From assembly GCF_016735685.1 (NCBI RefSeq), contig NZ_JAERRA010000001.1:1488001-1552000 (forward strand): a stretch of DNA of 64,000 bases, in the 5' to 3' direction. Both the position numbers and the translations under genes were made by a program. Positions 53,909 through 63,818 of the stretch are shown here, piece by piece; the first letter of the stretch is position 1; each line of letters begins with the position of its first letter. This DNA comes from Piscinibacter lacus (GTDB taxonomy: Bacteria; Pseudomonadota; Gammaproteobacteria; Burkholderiales; Burkholderiaceae_C). The notes beneath the pieces are model-generated. The model was not told the DNA's origin. It saw only the letters and a program-made list of their open reading frames with translations, and did no database searches.

Positions 53909-56430
53909 GCCCGTCTGTGAAAAGTGGTGCAGGTGCAACGTTGCTCGTCGAGGTCGAGGGCCTGGTGCAGGGCCATCGCGATGGGCACGGTTTCGTGCAG
54001 CGCGACGACGGCGAAGCCGATCTCTACCTTTCCCCCCAGGAAATGCGTGCGGTGCTGCACCGCGACCGGGTCCGCGCCCGCATCGTCCGCCTCGACCGCA
54101 AGGGCCGGCCCGAGGGCCGCGTGCTCGACATCCTCGAGCGTCGGAAGACGCCGATCATCGGCCGCCTGTTGTTCGAAGGCGGTGTCTGGTTGGTCGCGCC
54201 CGAGGACAAGCGCTACGGCCAGGACATCCTCATCCCCAAGCAGGCCACGGCCAAGGCCCAGCCGGGGCAGGTGGTGGCGGTCGAGCTGACCGAGACGCCG
54301 TCGATGTACGCCCAGCCCGTCGGCCGCATCACCGAGGTGCTCGGCGAGGTCGACGACCCCGGCATGGAAATCGAGATCGCGGTCCGCAAGTACGAGGTGC
54401 CGCACCGCTTCACGGCCGAGACCATGGCCCAGGCCGCCAAGCTGCCCGACAAGGTGCGGCCGATCGACCGGAAGGGCCGCATCGACCTGAGCGACGTGCC
54501 GCTCGTCACCATCGACGGCGAGGATGCGCGCGACTTCGACGACGCTGTCTACTGCGAGCCGATCGCGATCGGTCGCGCCAAGAAGCCCAATGGCTGGCGC
54601 CTGGTGGTGGCCATCGCCGACGTCAGCCATTACGTGAAGCCGGGCGAGGCCATCGACGACGATGCCTACGAGCGCGCGACCAGCGTCTACTTCCCGCGCC
54701 GGGTGATCCCCATGCTGCCGGAGAAGCTCAGCAACGGCTTGTGCTCGCTGAATCCGGACGTGGACCGGCTCTGCATGGTCTGCGACATGGTGATCGATGG
54801 CGGCGGCGAGATCGTCGCCTACCAGTTCTTCCCGGCCGTCATGCACTCGGCGGCGCGCTTCACCTACACCGAGGTCGCGTCCATCCTGGCCAACACCCGC
54901 GGGCCCGAGGCGGCGAAGCGCAAGGCCCTGGTGCCGCATCTGGTCGACCTGCACGAGGTCTATCGCGCGCTGCTCAAGGCCCGCGGCCAGCGCGGCGCGG
55001 TGGACTTCGACACCACCGAGACGGCGATCGTCTGCGACGACAACGGCCGCATCGAGAAGATCGTGCCGCGCACCCGCAACGATGCCCACCGCCTGATCGA
55101 GGAAGCCATGCTGGCCGCCAACGTCTGCGCGGCCGAGTTCATCGCCCAGGCCGAGCATCCCGTGCTCTACCGCGTGCATGAAGGCCCGACGCCCGAGAAG
55201 CGCACGACGCTGCAGAACTACCTGAAGGCCCTGGGCCTGGGCTTGAACATCGGCGACGACCCGCACCCGCGCGAGTTCCAGGCCATCGCCCAGGCCACCC
55301 GCGAGCGGCCCGATGCGCAGCAGATCCACAGCATGCTGCTGCGCTCGATGCAGCAGGCGCTCTACACGCCGGTCAACAGCGGCCACTTCGGCTTGGCTTA
55401 TGGCGCCTATGCGCACTTCACCAGCCCGATTCGCCGCTACCCGGACTTGCTGGTGCATCGCGTGATCAAGGCCATCCTGGCGCAGAAGCGCTACCACCTG
55501 CATGCGCCGGAGCTCGCCAGCTCGGCCGTTCACACCCGCAAGCTGCCGCGCGGCAAGCCGGCCGGCAAGGGCGCGGGCGCCATGGCCACCGCCGTGCCCG
55601 CGCCGCCGGTGCGCCTGCCCAAGCTCAGCCCGGCCGAGCAGGCCATGTGGGATGCCGCCGGCGCGCACTGCAGCGCCAACGAGCGGCGTGCCGACGAGGC
55701 CTCGCGCGATGTCGAAGCCTGGCTCAAGTGCAAGTTCATGCGCGAGCACCTGGGCGAGGAGTTCGGCGGCAGCGTCACCGCGGTGACCAGCTTCGGCCTC
55801 TTCGTCACGCTCGACGAGCTGTATGTCGAGGGCCTGATCCACATCACCGAGCTTGGCGGCGAGTACTACCGCTTCGACGAGGCCCGTCAGGAACTGCGCG
55901 GCGAGCGCACCGGCGTGCGCTATGTGGTGGGCAGCCGCCTGCGGGTGCAGGTCAGCCGGGTCGACCTGGATGGTCGCAAGATCGATTTCCGCCTGGTGCG
56001 TGATCCCCTGCTCGCGCCGCTGCCGGCCGGCGGTGGGCGCGGCGGCAAGCCGTCCGGGCGGCCTCGCCCGGCGCCCGAGCTGCCGACCGAGGCGCCCGTC
56101 CCGGCGGTCGAGGAACTCGCCGCTGTGCAGGCCGAGGACCGCGAGGAAAAGCAAGCCGCCCGTAAGGCCCGCGGTGGCGCGGCCGGCAAGCCGCGTCGCG
56201 CGGCCCTGCTCTCGCCGTCGCCCGGGGAGGATGCGCCGCCCGAAACGCTCTGGGAGGCCGGTCCGCCCGACGAGGCGCCCCGGCCCCGCGCCCGGGCGGC
56301 CAAGGCGAGCCCGGCCGGAAAGTCGGCCTCCGGCAGCGGATCCGGTCGCCGCAAGGCGTCCACCGAGCCCGCCGCCGCCGGCGATGCGGCCCGTCCCGCC
56401 CGTAAGAGCCGCCGCAGCAGCAAGCGCTGA
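53887..56430 (+). CDS. rnr: Ribonuclease R
   Basis: Processive 3'-5' exoribonuclease that degrades structured RNA, 847 aa. Cold-shock-type RNA-binding domains (to about 210) precede the RNB catalytic domain, with the metal-binding aspartates in TIDGEDARDFDDAVY near residues 207-221. HFTSPIRRYPDLLVHR follows. A Pro/Ala/Lys insertion lies between the RNB and S1 domains (FGLFVTLDELYVEGLIHI). The last 130 residues or so are basic and low-complexity. ATG 53887 (MKNEQGSSP) is taken as the start but has no clear ribosome-binding site, and any promoter would have to lie in or near the opposing tRNA-Leu gene. Confidence 0.93.
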   Translation: MKNEQGSSPSVKSGAGATLLVEVEGLVQGHRDGHGFVQRDDGEADLYLSPQEMRAVLHRDRVRARIVRLDRKGRPEGRVLDILERRKTPIIGRLLFEGGVWLVAPEDKRYGQDILIPKQATAKAQPGQVVAVELTETPSMYAQPVGRITEVLGEVDDPGMEIEIAVRKYEVPHRFTAETMAQAAKLPDKVRPIDRKGRIDLSDVPLVTIDGEDARDFDDAVYCEPIAIGRAKKPNGWRLVVAIADVSHYVKPGEAIDDDAYERATSVYFPRRVIPMLPEKLSNGLCSLNPDVDRLCMVCDMVIDGGGEIVAYQFFPAVMHSAARFTYTEVASILANTRGPEAAKRKALVPHLVDLHEVYRALLKARGQRGAVDFDTTETAIVCDDNGRIEKIVPRTRNDAHRLIEEAMLAANVCAAEFIAQAEHPVLYRVHEGPTPEKRTTLQNYLKALGLGLNIGDDPHPREFQAIAQATRERPDAQQIHSMLLRSMQQALYTPVNSGHFGLAYGAYAHFTSPIRRYPDLLVHRVIKAILAQKRYHLHAPELASSAVHTRKLPRGKPAGKGAGAMATAVPAPPVRLPKLSPAEQAMWDAAGAHCSANERRADEASRDVEAWLKCKFMREHLGEEFGGSVTAVTSFGLFVTLDELYVEGLIHITELGGEYYRFDEARQELRGERTGVRYVVGSRLRVQVSRVDLDGRKIDFRLVRDPLLAPLPAGGGRGGKPSGRPRPAPELPTEAPVPAVEELAAVQAEDREEKQAARKARGGAAGKPRRAALLSPSPGEDAPPETLWEAGPPDEAPRPRARAAKASPAGKSASGSGSGRRKASTEPAAAGDAARPARKSRRSSKR

Positions 56431-56438
56431 GGGCGCGA

Positions 56439-56456
56439 TGCCCGCCCCCTCGGGCA
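56439..56456. terminator. Possible shared terminator of rnr and nnr
   Basis: TGCCCG and CGGGCA flank a 6-nt loop between two convergent genes. There is no T-run, so function is uncertain. Confidence 0.35.
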
Positions 56457-56466
56457 GGCCCGCGCT

Positions 56467-58011
56467 TCAGCGGCGCGGCAGGTCTTGCAGGGCCTCGATC
56501 AGCCGCAGCGCGTCCAGCGGCTGGCCGGGGCCGCGGTCGGCCTGCCAGGCGTCGGCCGCGGCGCCATGGCTCCACACGCCCAGCCGCAGCGCGTCCCAGG
56601 CGTCCAGGCCCTGGGCCCACAGGCCGCCGATCCAGCCGGCCAGCACATCGCCGGTGCCGCCGCTGGCCAGCGCGGCATTGCCGCTGGCATTGATCGCGCA
56701 GCGGCCATCAGGTGCGGCCAGCACGCTGCCCGAACCCTTGAGCACCACCATCGCGCCGTAGCGTTGCGCGAGCTGCCGCACGGCCGCCAGGCGGTCAGCC
56801 TGGACCGCCTCGGTCGTGCAGCCCAGCAGGCGGGCGGCTTCCAGCGGATGCGGGGTCAGCACGGCCGAGGTGCGGCGCAGGCGCAGCGCTTGCGCCAGGG
56901 CCGGATCGGCGGCCAGGGCATTCAGGGCGTCGGCATCCAGCAGCAGCCGCGGCGCCCCATGGATGAGCGCCGGCAGCCAGGCGCCGATGGCCGCACCGCC
57001 GCCGCAGCCAGCGACCACCGTCGCGCGGGCCAGGGCCTCGCCCTGCAGGGCCTGCGGCGTCCGGCTCATCAGCGCCGGATGGCTGGGCGGGGCGGCGGCC
57101 GGGTCCAACCGCACAGCATGTATGCGGCCTGCCCCGGCGGCCAGACCGGCCCGGGCGGCGAGTTCGATCGCCCCTGACAGGCCCGCGGCACCGCCCACTG
57201 CCCACAGATCGCCCTGGCTGCCCTTGTGCGCGGCATGCGGGCGTTGCGGCCAGCGGCCCGCGCAGGCCGGCGCATCCAGCAGGCGCGGCGTCGTGGCCTC
57301 CGCGGGCGCCGGTGCGCCCAGATCCTCGTGCCAGATCGCGCCGGCATGGTCGCGGCCGGCTGCCGTCCACAGACCGGGCTTCAGGCCGAGCAGGCTCAGC
57401 GTCCAGCGGGCGCGCACGGCGCGGCCGGCGCAGCCGCCGGTGTCGGCGATCAGTCCGCTCGGCAGGTCCACCGCCAGGATGCCGGCGGGCAGGCGGTCGA
57501 GGGCGTCCATCGCAGCCGCCACCGGTCCTGCGGGCGCGCGATCTGCCGACAGGCCCAGGCCGAGCAGGGCATCGATCACCAGATCGTCAGGGCCCAGGTC
57601 CGCAGGTGGCTGCGGCGGGCCGCCGGGCAACACGGCCAGACCGGCGGCCCGCGCCTGGGCCAGCGCCCAACGCGCGTCGCCGGACGCGGGCTCGGCGGCC
57701 AGCCACACGCGCACGCGCAGTCCTGCGGCCTGCAACAGCCGGGCGGCGACGAGGCCATCGCCGCCGTTGTTGCCGGCCCCGGCCAGCACCCAGACCTGAC
57801 GGGCATGCGGCGCCAGCGCGCGGCCGAGCCGGGCCACTGCGGCGCCGGCCCGCGCCATCAGGGCATGCGGCGGCAGGCCGCGGGCGGCCTCGGCCTCCCA
57901 GCGGCGCAGGGTGGCGCTGTCGTGCAGGGGCAGGCCTTCGGCCGGGCCCTGGTGCCGCGGCAGGGCCTGCGGCGCGGCGGGCCAGTCGGGAGCCGCCGGG
58001 CCGCTGCTCAT
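56467..58011 (-). CDS. nnr: Bifunctional NAD(P)HX epimerase / dehydratase
   Basis: Repairs hydrated NADH and NADPH. It is 514 aa. The N-terminal YjeF/epimerase domain (about 28-225) has VLAGAGNNGGDGLVAARLL and the catalytic Asp in AVDLPSGL. The C-terminal ADP-dependent dehydratase domain (about 245-510) has KGSQGDLWAVGGAAGLSGA (split), AGCGGG, and GNAALASGGTGDVLAG with the catalytic Asp. The start ATG overlaps the stop of the DAO-family gene (ATGA). A longer frame upstream runs through that gene and is rejected. It is the last gene of a three-gene operon. Confidence 0.92.
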   Translation of the reverse strand: MSSGPAAPDWPAAPQALPRHQGPAEGLPLHDSATLRRWEAEAARGLPPHALMARAGAAVARLGRALAPHARQVWVLAGAGNNGGDGLVAARLLQAAGLRVRVWLAAEPASGDARWALAQARAAGLAVLPGGPPQPPADLGPDDLVIDALLGLGLSADRAPAGPVAAAMDALDRLPAGILAVDLPSGLIADTGGCAGRAVRARWTLSLLGLKPGLWTAAGRDHAGAIWHEDLGAPAPAEATTPRLLDAPACAGRWPQRPHAAHKGSQGDLWAVGGAAGLSGAIELAARAGLAAGAGRIHAVRLDPAAAPPSHPALMSRTPQALQGEALARATVVAGCGGGAAIGAWLPALIHGAPRLLLDADALNALAADPALAQALRLRRTSAVLTPHPLEAARLLGCTTEAVQADRLAAVRQLAQRYGAMVVLKGSGSVLAAPDGRCAINASGNAALASGGTGDVLAGWIGGLWAQGLDAWDALRLGVWSHGAAADAWQADRGPGQPLDALRLIEALQDLPRR

Positions 58012-59285
58012 GCCGCAGCCGCGCTCAGCGCGTCGGCGGCGTGCCGCCCGGCCGGGTCGCGGCCCGCCAGGGCGTCGGCCAGTCGTTGCGCGCTGCCGCA
58101 GGCCAGGGCCCAGCCGGCACGGCCATGGCCCAGGTTCAACCACAGGCCCGGGCTCTCGCTGGCGCCGATGCGCGGCAGGCCGTCGGCAAAGCCCAGATGG
58201 ATGCCCGCCCAGATCTGGCCGCGGTCGGTCTGGGTGACGCTGGGAAAGTCGCGCTGCGCGGCGCGGTAGAGCCGCTCGACCAGGGCCTTGGGCGGCTGGC
58301 CGTCGCCGGTGGGCCGGTGCCAGAGACCGGCCACGCGCAGGCGGTCGCCGAGGCGGGCGATCATCAGGGCGCCGTCGGCATCGATCAGGCCGCGCACCGG
58401 GCCGCGGTCGGGGTCGCGCAGCGGCAGGGTCAGCGACAGGCCGGCCTCGCGCACCAGCGGCAGCGCCGGCCCGGGCAGCAGCGGGGCGGCGGCGCCGCTG
58501 CACAGCACGACGGCGTCGAACTGCCGCGGCGGCGGTGCGCTGCGCTCCGGCGGCGCCGGGCTGCGGCCGCCGGGCCGGGCGCCGGCCGGGCTGCCGTGGT
58601 TGTGGGTGTCCTGCTCGAGCCAGTGCAGGGTCAGCGGCCGGCCCGGCTCGACGGCCTGCACCTCGATGCCGAAGAGAAAGCGTGCGCCGCGCGCCTCGGC
58701 CTGCTCGCGCAACTGCTGCGCGATCTGCCGCACATTGACCATCTCGGCCCCCGGCCAGAACAGCAGGCCGCTGCCCGGTGCATCGGGCGCCAGATCGGGC
58801 TCGCCCGCACGCCAGGCCTCGCGGTCGAGGAAGCGGCTGCCGGCCGCGGCCAGGGGCTGCGCCGCCAGGGCGGCTTCGAGTCGGGCCCGTCCGGCTTCGT
58901 CGGCGATCCGCAGGCCGACGCCGGCGCTGTGTTCATAAGGCAGGGCCTCGCGATCGAACCAGCGGCCGAGCACGGCCTGGCTTTCCAGCGCGAGCCGGGC
59001 CATCTGCTCGCGCCGGCGCTGGGTGCGGCCCTCGCGCGTGGCCCGCCAGCGTTGCCAGCGTCCGGCCAGGCCGGGCACCGGCGGCGGATCGACCAGGCTA
59101 GCCACCGGCCCGCCCAGGGCCAGCGCGCCGGGGGCGAGCAGGCCGGCCGGCGCGAAACTGCCTTCGGCGGCCAGGCTGCCGCGGCGTTCCAGGACGGTGA
59201 CGGCATGGCCGTCCTCGACCAGGGCCCGGGCTGTCGCGACGCCGACGATGCCGGCGCCGATCACGGCAATGCGCTGCGGCTTCAT
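58008..59285 (-). CDS. DAO-family FAD oxidoreductase (DadA-like)
   Basis: A 425-aa flavoprotein of the D-amino acid oxidase fold. The N-terminus is RIAVIGAGIVGVATARALVEDGH, with the GxGxxG motif at 10-15. FAPAGLLAPG follows, resembling the N/S-x-G-x-x-x-P motif of D-amino acid dehydrogenases. The C-terminus has GLWLNLGHGRAGWALACGSA, typical of DadA. Probable reaction: oxidation of a D-amino acid or similar amine, with electrons passed to the quinone pool. ThiO-type glycine oxidase is a possible alternative. It overlaps the amidase gene and nnr by 4 nt each (ATGA). Confidence 0.78.
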   Translation of the reverse strand: MKPQRIAVIGAGIVGVATARALVEDGHAVTVLERRGSLAAEGSFAPAGLLAPGALALGGPVASLVDPPPVPGLAGRWQRWRATREGRTQRRREQMARLALESQAVLGRWFDREALPYEHSAGVGLRIADEAGRARLEAALAAQPLAAAGSRFLDREAWRAGEPDLAPDAPGSGLLFWPGAEMVNVRQIAQQLREQAEARGARFLFGIEVQAVEPGRPLTLHWLEQDTHNHGSPAGARPGGRSPAPPERSAPPPRQFDAVVLCSGAAAPLLPGPALPLVREAGLSLTLPLRDPDRGPVRGLIDADGALMIARLGDRLRVAGLWHRPTGDGQPPKALVERLYRAAQRDFPSVTQTDRGQIWAGIHLGFADGLPRIGASESPGLWLNLGHGRAGWALACGSAQRLADALAGRDPAGRHAADALSAAAA

Positions 59286-60697
59286 GCGTGGGCCTCCTGC
59301 GCTTCGGCGTCGAGTGCCGCCTCGACGGCGCGGGCCGCGTCGAGCAGGGTCGCGTCACGGCCGCGGCCGGCCCAGAGCATCAGGCCCCAGGGCAGCTCGC
59401 CCGGGGCTTGCGCCGGCAGGCTGATCGCGCAGCCATCGAGCAGATTGACCACGGTCGGGTTGCGCAGCAGGCGGGCGTTGAGCGCGAAGAAGGCGGCGTC
59501 GCGGGCCGCCGCCTCGGCGGCGCTGGCGCCGGGCGGGGCCGGCAGCAGGGGATCAAGGGGGGGAGGGAAGTCGGGCACGGTGGGAGAGAGAAGGGCGTCG
59601 AAGCCGGTGATCGCCGCATCGACGCGGCGGATCCAGTCGGCGCGGACGCGCTGGAGGGCAAGGTAGTCGGCCGCAGACTGGCTGGCGCCGCGGCGGATCC
59701 GGGCGGCGACCCGCGGGTCGTAGGTCTCGGGCTGGGTGTCGAGGGCCTGGCGGTGCCAGGCCCAGGCCTCGGCGGCCGGAAAGCCGCCCAGGGCATTCAT
59801 CGCGGCCAGCTCGCCCAGCTCGGGCAGCGGCAGCGGCTCGATGCGGGCACCGGCCGCGCGCAGGCGGGCCAGCACGGCCTCGAAGCCGCGGGCCAGCCGT
59901 GGGTCGAGGGCCTCCAGCATCAGGGTTTCGGGCAGGCCCAGGCGCAGCGCGGCCAGCGGACGGTCCTGACGCGGCAGCGGGGCGCCGCGCAGCACGGCGT
60001 CGAGCAGGGCGGCGTCGCGCACGCTGCGGGTGATGGCGCCGACCGTGTCCAGCGTCGGCGCGAGCGGCAGCATGCCCTCGCGCGGCACAGCGGACTGCGT
60101 CGGCTTGAAGCCGACCAGGCCTTGCAGCGCCGCCGGGATGCGCAGCGAGCCGCCGGTGTCGCTGCCGAGTCCGGCCCAGGCTGCACCGCCCGCCACCGCG
60201 GCGGCCGAGCCCGAGCTGGAGCCGCCCGGCACGCGGCGCGGCCCGCCCGGCTCCAGCCGCGCGGTGGCCGGATTGGCCAGCACCGGGTGGTGCGGGTTCA
60301 GGCCGACGCCGGAGTAGGCGAACTCGTTCATGTGCGCTCGGCCGATCAGCACCGCCCCGGCGGCCCGCAGGCGGGCCACGGCCGGCGCATCGGCACCGGC
60401 CGGCGCGGCCCCGGCCAGGCGGCGCGAGCCGCCGGCGGTGGTCTGGCCGGCGACGTCGAAGAGATCCTTCACCACCACGGCCAGGCCACCCAGCGGCGGC
60501 CGCGGCTGCCCGGCGGCGCAGGCCTGGTCGATGGCCTGTGCGGCGGCTTGCGCGCCGGCGCGGTCGATCTGCAGGAAGGCCGGCGCCACCTCGGGATCGG
60601 CGGCCGCGTGCAGGCAGGCGGCCAGGGCATCCTGCGCGCCCCGGGGCGCGTTCGGGTGCAGCCGGGCCAACGCGTCGCAGAGGTCGGGGCGGGTCAA
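59282..60697 (-). CDS. Amidase-signature hydrolase, TTG start
   Basis: A 471-aa amidase-signature enzyme. The catalytic triad is visible: Lys in LAVVVKDLFDVAGQTT, the cis-Ser in PGGSSSGSAAAVA, and the nucleophile Ser in LGSDTGGSLRIPAA. The substrate is not predictable. GatA is unlikely because gatB and gatC are absent, and AtzF-type allophanate hydrolases or small-molecule amidases are options. The start is read as TTG (MTRPDLCDALARLHP), because AAGGAG lies 9 nt upstream and no ATG or GTG fits the domain start. The longer frame upstream is low-quality. It heads the amidase-DAO-nnr operon and overlaps the next gene by ATGA. Confidence 0.82.
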   Translation of the reverse strand: MTRPDLCDALARLHPNAPRGAQDALAACLHAAADPEVAPAFLQIDRAGAQAAAQAIDQACAAGQPRPPLGGLAVVVKDLFDVAGQTTAGGSRRLAGAAPAGADAPAVARLRAAGAVLIGRAHMNEFAYSGVGLNPHHPVLANPATARLEPGGPRRVPGGSSSGSAAAVAGGAAWAGLGSDTGGSLRIPAALQGLVGFKPTQSAVPREGMLPLAPTLDTVGAITRSVRDAALLDAVLRGAPLPRQDRPLAALRLGLPETLMLEALDPRLARGFEAVLARLRAAGARIEPLPLPELGELAAMNALGGFPAAEAWAWHRQALDTQPETYDPRVAARIRRGASQSAADYLALQRVRADWIRRVDAAITGFDALLSPTVPDFPPPLDPLLPAPPGASAAEAAARDAAFFALNARLLRNPTVVNLLDGCAISLPAQAPGELPWGLMLWAGRGRDATLLDAARAVEAALDAEAQEAHA

Positions 60698-61136
60698 GGT
60701 GCTAAACTCCTTGGGTTTTTCCGAAGACAGGGCGCGGCCAGGTTTCCAGCGGTTTTCTTCAAGAAGCCGCAGGACTTGCCGAAGGGCGCCGGAGCGATCC
60801 GGTGTCCGGTCGATCCGGGGCCCGATGGGCCACCCGGCTGCGCAGGTGGGTTCGGGCAGGTGGATGGGACCGCCTGCTGCGACGCACCGCATGGGGGTCA
60901 AGCCCGCATGCCTGTACCTCGCGAGGATGCGCAGTGTGCCTGCTTCAGGCGGCCGTTCCGACGGCGCCCCGGGAGGTCATGCCTGATTCGCGGTCGGATG
61001 ACGACTTGTCCTGCCCTCGCGGGCCCGGCTCCGAAAAGGTGTCGAGGTCCCGGGATGATGACGGCCAGCGGCCGCATCCCCGGTGCCCCCGATCCATGCC
61101 GTGCCTCAGACCCAACCTTTCGAAGGAATCGAAATC
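60698..61136. other. Divergent intergenic region between the amidase gene and rpsB
   Basis: About 440 bp with no credible gene. It contains the AAGGAG ribosome-binding site of the amidase gene (complement at 60707-60712) and AAGGA before rpsB (61123-61127). The rpsB promoter and leader must lie here. No convincing -35/-10 pair or known ribosomal-protein leader structure was recognised. Confidence 0.5.
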
Positions 61137-61880
61137 ATGTCGTTCAGCATGCGCGAAATGCTGGAAGCCGGCGTCCACTTCGGACACCAGACCCGCTTCT
61201 GGAACCCCAAGATGGCGCCGTTCATCTTCGGCCACCGCAACAAGATCCACATCATCAACCTCGAAAAGACGCTGCCTCTCTACGAGGAAGCGATGAAGTT
61301 CATCCGCCAGCTCTCGGCCCGCCGCGGCACCGTGCTGCTGGTCGGCACCAAGCGTCAGGCCCGTGAAGTCGTGGCGCAGGAAGCCCTGCGCGCCGGCATC
61401 CCCTATGTCGACCAGCGCTGGCTGGGCGGCATGCTGACCAACTTCAAGACGGTCAAGGGTTCGATCAAGAAGCTCAAGGACATGCAGGCCCAGGCCGAAG
61501 CCGGCCTCGAGTCGATGAGCAAGAAGGAAGGCCTGCTGTTCCAGCGCGAGCTGGACAAGCTGCAGAAGGACATCGGCGGCATCGCCGACATGAACGCGCT
61601 GCCTGACGCCATGTTCGTGATCGACGTCGGCTACCACAAGATCGCGATCGCCGAAGCCAAGAAGCTGGGCATCCCGGTCATCGGCGTCGTCGACACCAAC
61701 CACAATCCGGACGGCATCGACTACGTGATCCCGGGCAACGACGACTCGGCCAAGGCCGTGGCGCTGTATGCCCAGTCGGTCGCCGAGGCCGTGCTGGCCG
61801 GCAGGGCCAATGCGGTCAATGAAGTGGTTGCCGCGGCCCAGGACGGCGACGAGTTCGTCGAGGTCAGCGACGCGGTCTGA
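61137..61880 (+). CDS. rpsB: 30S ribosomal protein S2
   Basis: Component of the small ribosomal subunit, 247 aa. The N-terminus [18 protein letters not shown] and the motif [11 protein letters not shown] are universal in S2. [14 protein letters not shown], the coiled region [18 protein letters not shown] and [10 protein letters not shown] follow. An AAGGA motif lies 9 nt upstream. It leads the rpsB-tsf-pyrH-frr cluster and ends at a terminator or attenuator hairpin. Confidence 0.98.
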   Translation: MSFSMREMLEAGVHFGHQTRFWNPKMAPFIFGHRNKIHIINLEKTLPLYEEAMKFIRQLSARRGTVLLVGTKRQAREVVAQEALRAGIPYVDQRWLGGMLTNFKTVKGSIKKLKDMQAQAEAGLESMSKKEGLLFQRELDKLQKDIGGIADMNALPDAMFVIDVGYHKIAIAEAKKLGIPVIGVVDTNHNPDGIDYVIPGNDDSAKAVALYAQSVAEAVLAGRANAVNEVVAAAQDGDEFVEVSDAV

Positions 61881-61902
61881 TCCCGCGGCGCCGGCCAGGA
61901 CC

Positions 61903-61925
61903 AGGGGCTGTCTCAGCCCCTTTTT
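61903..61925 (+). terminator. Terminator or attenuator between rpsB and tsf
   Basis: AGGGGCTG and CAGCCCCT form an 8-bp stem with a TCT loop, followed by a T-run. In other bacteria rpsB and tsf are co-transcribed with partial termination between them, so read-through is likely. Confidence 0.8.
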
Positions 61926-62047
61926 CTTGAGCAAGCGTTTGTCGACCGGCCGTCCGCGGCCCGCCGCCCGGCCGGTCGAAAGCCCCACGTGGCGCTCTGC
62001 GCGCCGCCGTCCCGCGCAGGCGGGACATCCCAACCCGGAGTGACACC

Positions 62048-62944
62048 ATGCCCGCAATCACCGCCTCGATGGTCGCCGAACTGCGCGCCAAGACCGACGC
62101 GCCGATGATGGAGTGCAAGAAGGCCCTGACCGAGGCCGACGGCGACCTGGCCCGCGCGGAGGAAATCCTGCGCGTCAAGCTTGGCAACAAGGCCGGCAAG
62201 GCCGCCTCGCGCATCACCGCCGAAGGCGTGATCGCCGCCGCGATCCACGGCAGCACCGGCGCGATGATCGAAGTCAACTGCGAGACCGACTTCGTCTCGA
62301 AGAACGACAGCTTCCTCGCCTTCACCCAGGCCGCCGCCCGCCTGGTGGCCGAGGCCAACCCGGCCGACGTGGCCGCGCTGTCGGCCCTGCCCCATGCGCA
62401 GGACGGTTTCGGCCCGACGCTTGAAGACGTGCGCAAGGGCCTGATCGGCAAGATCGGCGAGAACATGTCCTTCCGCCGCTTCCAGCGCTATGCCTCGGGC
62501 GCCCAGCTTGCCCATTACCTGCACGGCACCCGCATCGGCGTGGTCGTCGAGTTCGAAGGCAGCGACGTGGCCGCCAAGGACGTGGCCATGCATGTGGCCG
62601 CGATGAAGCCTGCCGCGCTGTCGAGCGCCGAAGTCCCGGCCGAGCTGGTCGAGAAGGAGCGCAAGATCGCCGCCGAGAAGGCCGCCGAATCGGGCAAGCC
62701 GGCCGACATCGTCGCCAAGATGGTCGAGGGCTCGGTGCAGAAGTTCCTCAAGGAAGTCTCGCTGCTCGACCAGGTCTTCGTGAAGGCCGCCGACGGCAAG
62801 CAGACCGTCGCCGCCTACCTCAAGGCGGCCAACACCACGGTCAAGGGCTTCACGCTCTACGTGGTCGGCGAAGGCATCGAGAAGAAGCAGGACGACTTCG
62901 CCGCCGAAGTGGCGGCCCAGGTCGCCGCGGCCAAGGGCGGCTGA
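62048..62944 (+). CDS. tsf: Elongation factor Ts
   Basis: Nucleotide-exchange factor that recycles EF-Tu, 298 aa. The N-terminal domain [27 protein letters not shown] (split) carries the TDAP motif at 16-19 and the [17 protein letters not shown] helix. The core has [11 protein letters not shown] and HVAAMKP. The C-terminal coiled-coil and [10 protein letters not shown] follow. It starts 167 nt after rpsB, after the hairpin. Confidence 0.98.
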   Translation: MPAITASMVAELRAKTDAPMMECKKALTEADGDLARAEEILRVKLGNKAGKAASRITAEGVIAAAIHGSTGAMIEVNCETDFVSKNDSFLAFTQAAARLVAEANPADVAALSALPHAQDGFGPTLEDVRKGLIGKIGENMSFRRFQRYASGAQLAHYLHGTRIGVVVEFEGSDVAAKDVAMHVAAMKPAALSSAEVPAELVEKERKIAAEKAAESGKPADIVAKMVEGSVQKFLKEVSLLDQVFVKAADGKQTVAAYLKAANTTVKGFTLYVVGEGIEKKQDDFAAEVAAQVAAAKGG

Positions 62945-62987
62945 GCCCGGCCGGGTGCGGCCCGCGCGACGGGCTGCGCCCGGTGGA

Positions 62988-63010
62988 AGACCCGGGGCAA
63001 ACCCGGGTCT
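62988..63010 (+). other. Hairpin between tsf and pyrH
   Basis: AGACCCGGG and CCCGGGTCT form a 9-bp stem with a GCAAA loop, 43 nt after tsf. No T-run follows, so it is more likely an RNA-stability or processing element, or a weak terminator. Confidence 0.5.
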
Positions 63011-63091
63011 CCCCTTAAACTCCGGCGGCGCTGCGGCGGGCCGTCATTCCTGATGAGCCCGGGACCGTGCCTGCCCCGAGGAGCTTCCTGC

Positions 63092-63802
63092 ATGCCTGCG
63101 TACCGACGCATCCTGCTCAAACTGTCCGGCGAAGCCCTGATGGGCGATGACGCCTACGGCATCAACCGCGCGACGATCGCGCGCATGGTCGCCGAGGTGC
63201 ATGCCGTCACGAAGCTGGGCTGCGAAGTGGCGGTGGTCATCGGCGGCGGCAACATCTTCCGCGGCGTGGCCGGGGGCTCGGTCGGCATGGACCGCGCCAC
63301 CGCCGACTACATGGGCATGCTGGCCACGGTGATGAATGCGCTGGCCCTGGCCGATTCGATGCGGCAGGACGGCATGACTGCCCGCGTGATGTCGGCCATC
63401 GCGATCGACCAGGTGGTCGAGCCCTATGTGCGGCCCAAGGCCCTGCAATACCTGGAAGAGGGCAAGGTCGTCGTCTTCGCCGCCGGCACCGGCAACCCCT
63501 TCTTCACCACCGACACCGCCGCCGCGCTGCGCGGCGCCGAGATCGGTGCCGAACTCGTGCTCAAGGCGACCAAGGTCGACGGCGTCTACACCGCCGATCC
63601 GGCCAAGGACCCGAGCGCGATCCGCTATTCCACGATCAGCTTCGACGAGGCCATCGCCCGCAACCTGCAGGTGATGGACGCGACCGCCTTCGCGCTGTGC
63701 CGCGACCAGAAGCTGCCGATCCGCGTGTTCTCCATCCTGAAGTCCGGCGCGCTGATGCGCGTCGTGCAGGGCGAGGACGAGGGCACGCTGGTCCACGTCT
63801 GA
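63092..63802 (+). CDS. pyrH: UMP kinase
   Basis: Phosphorylates UMP to UDP. It is a 236-aa amino-acid-kinase-fold protein typical of bacteria. [13 protein letters not shown] (6-18), [32 protein letters not shown] (split), [16 protein letters not shown] and [13 protein letters not shown] are family motifs. The start ATG has GAGGAG 8 nt upstream. An earlier in-frame start is rejected. It lies in the standard tsf-pyrH-frr order. Confidence 0.98.
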   Translation: MPAYRRILLKLSGEALMGDDAYGINRATIARMVAEVHAVTKLGCEVAVVIGGGNIFRGVAGGSVGMDRATADYMGMLATVMNALALADSMRQDGMTARVMSAIAIDQVVEPYVRPKALQYLEEGKVVVFAAGTGNPFFTTDTAAALRGAEIGAELVLKATKVDGVYTADPAKDPSAIRYSTISFDEAIARNLQVMDATAFALCRDQKLPIRVFSILKSGALMRVVQGEDEGTLVHV

Positions 63803-63818
63803 CCCCGAGGTTTCCGTC

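Noticed and set aside
59282..60697. gatA (glutamyl-tRNA amidotransferase subunit A)
   Set aside because: It has the amidase signature but no gatB or gatC beside it and is linked to an oxidase and nnr. A general amidase is the safer call.
60714..61136. Possible small genes in the amidase-rpsB gap
   Set aside because: Frames present are short, Arg/Pro/Cys-rich and lack ribosome-binding sites or recognisable motifs.
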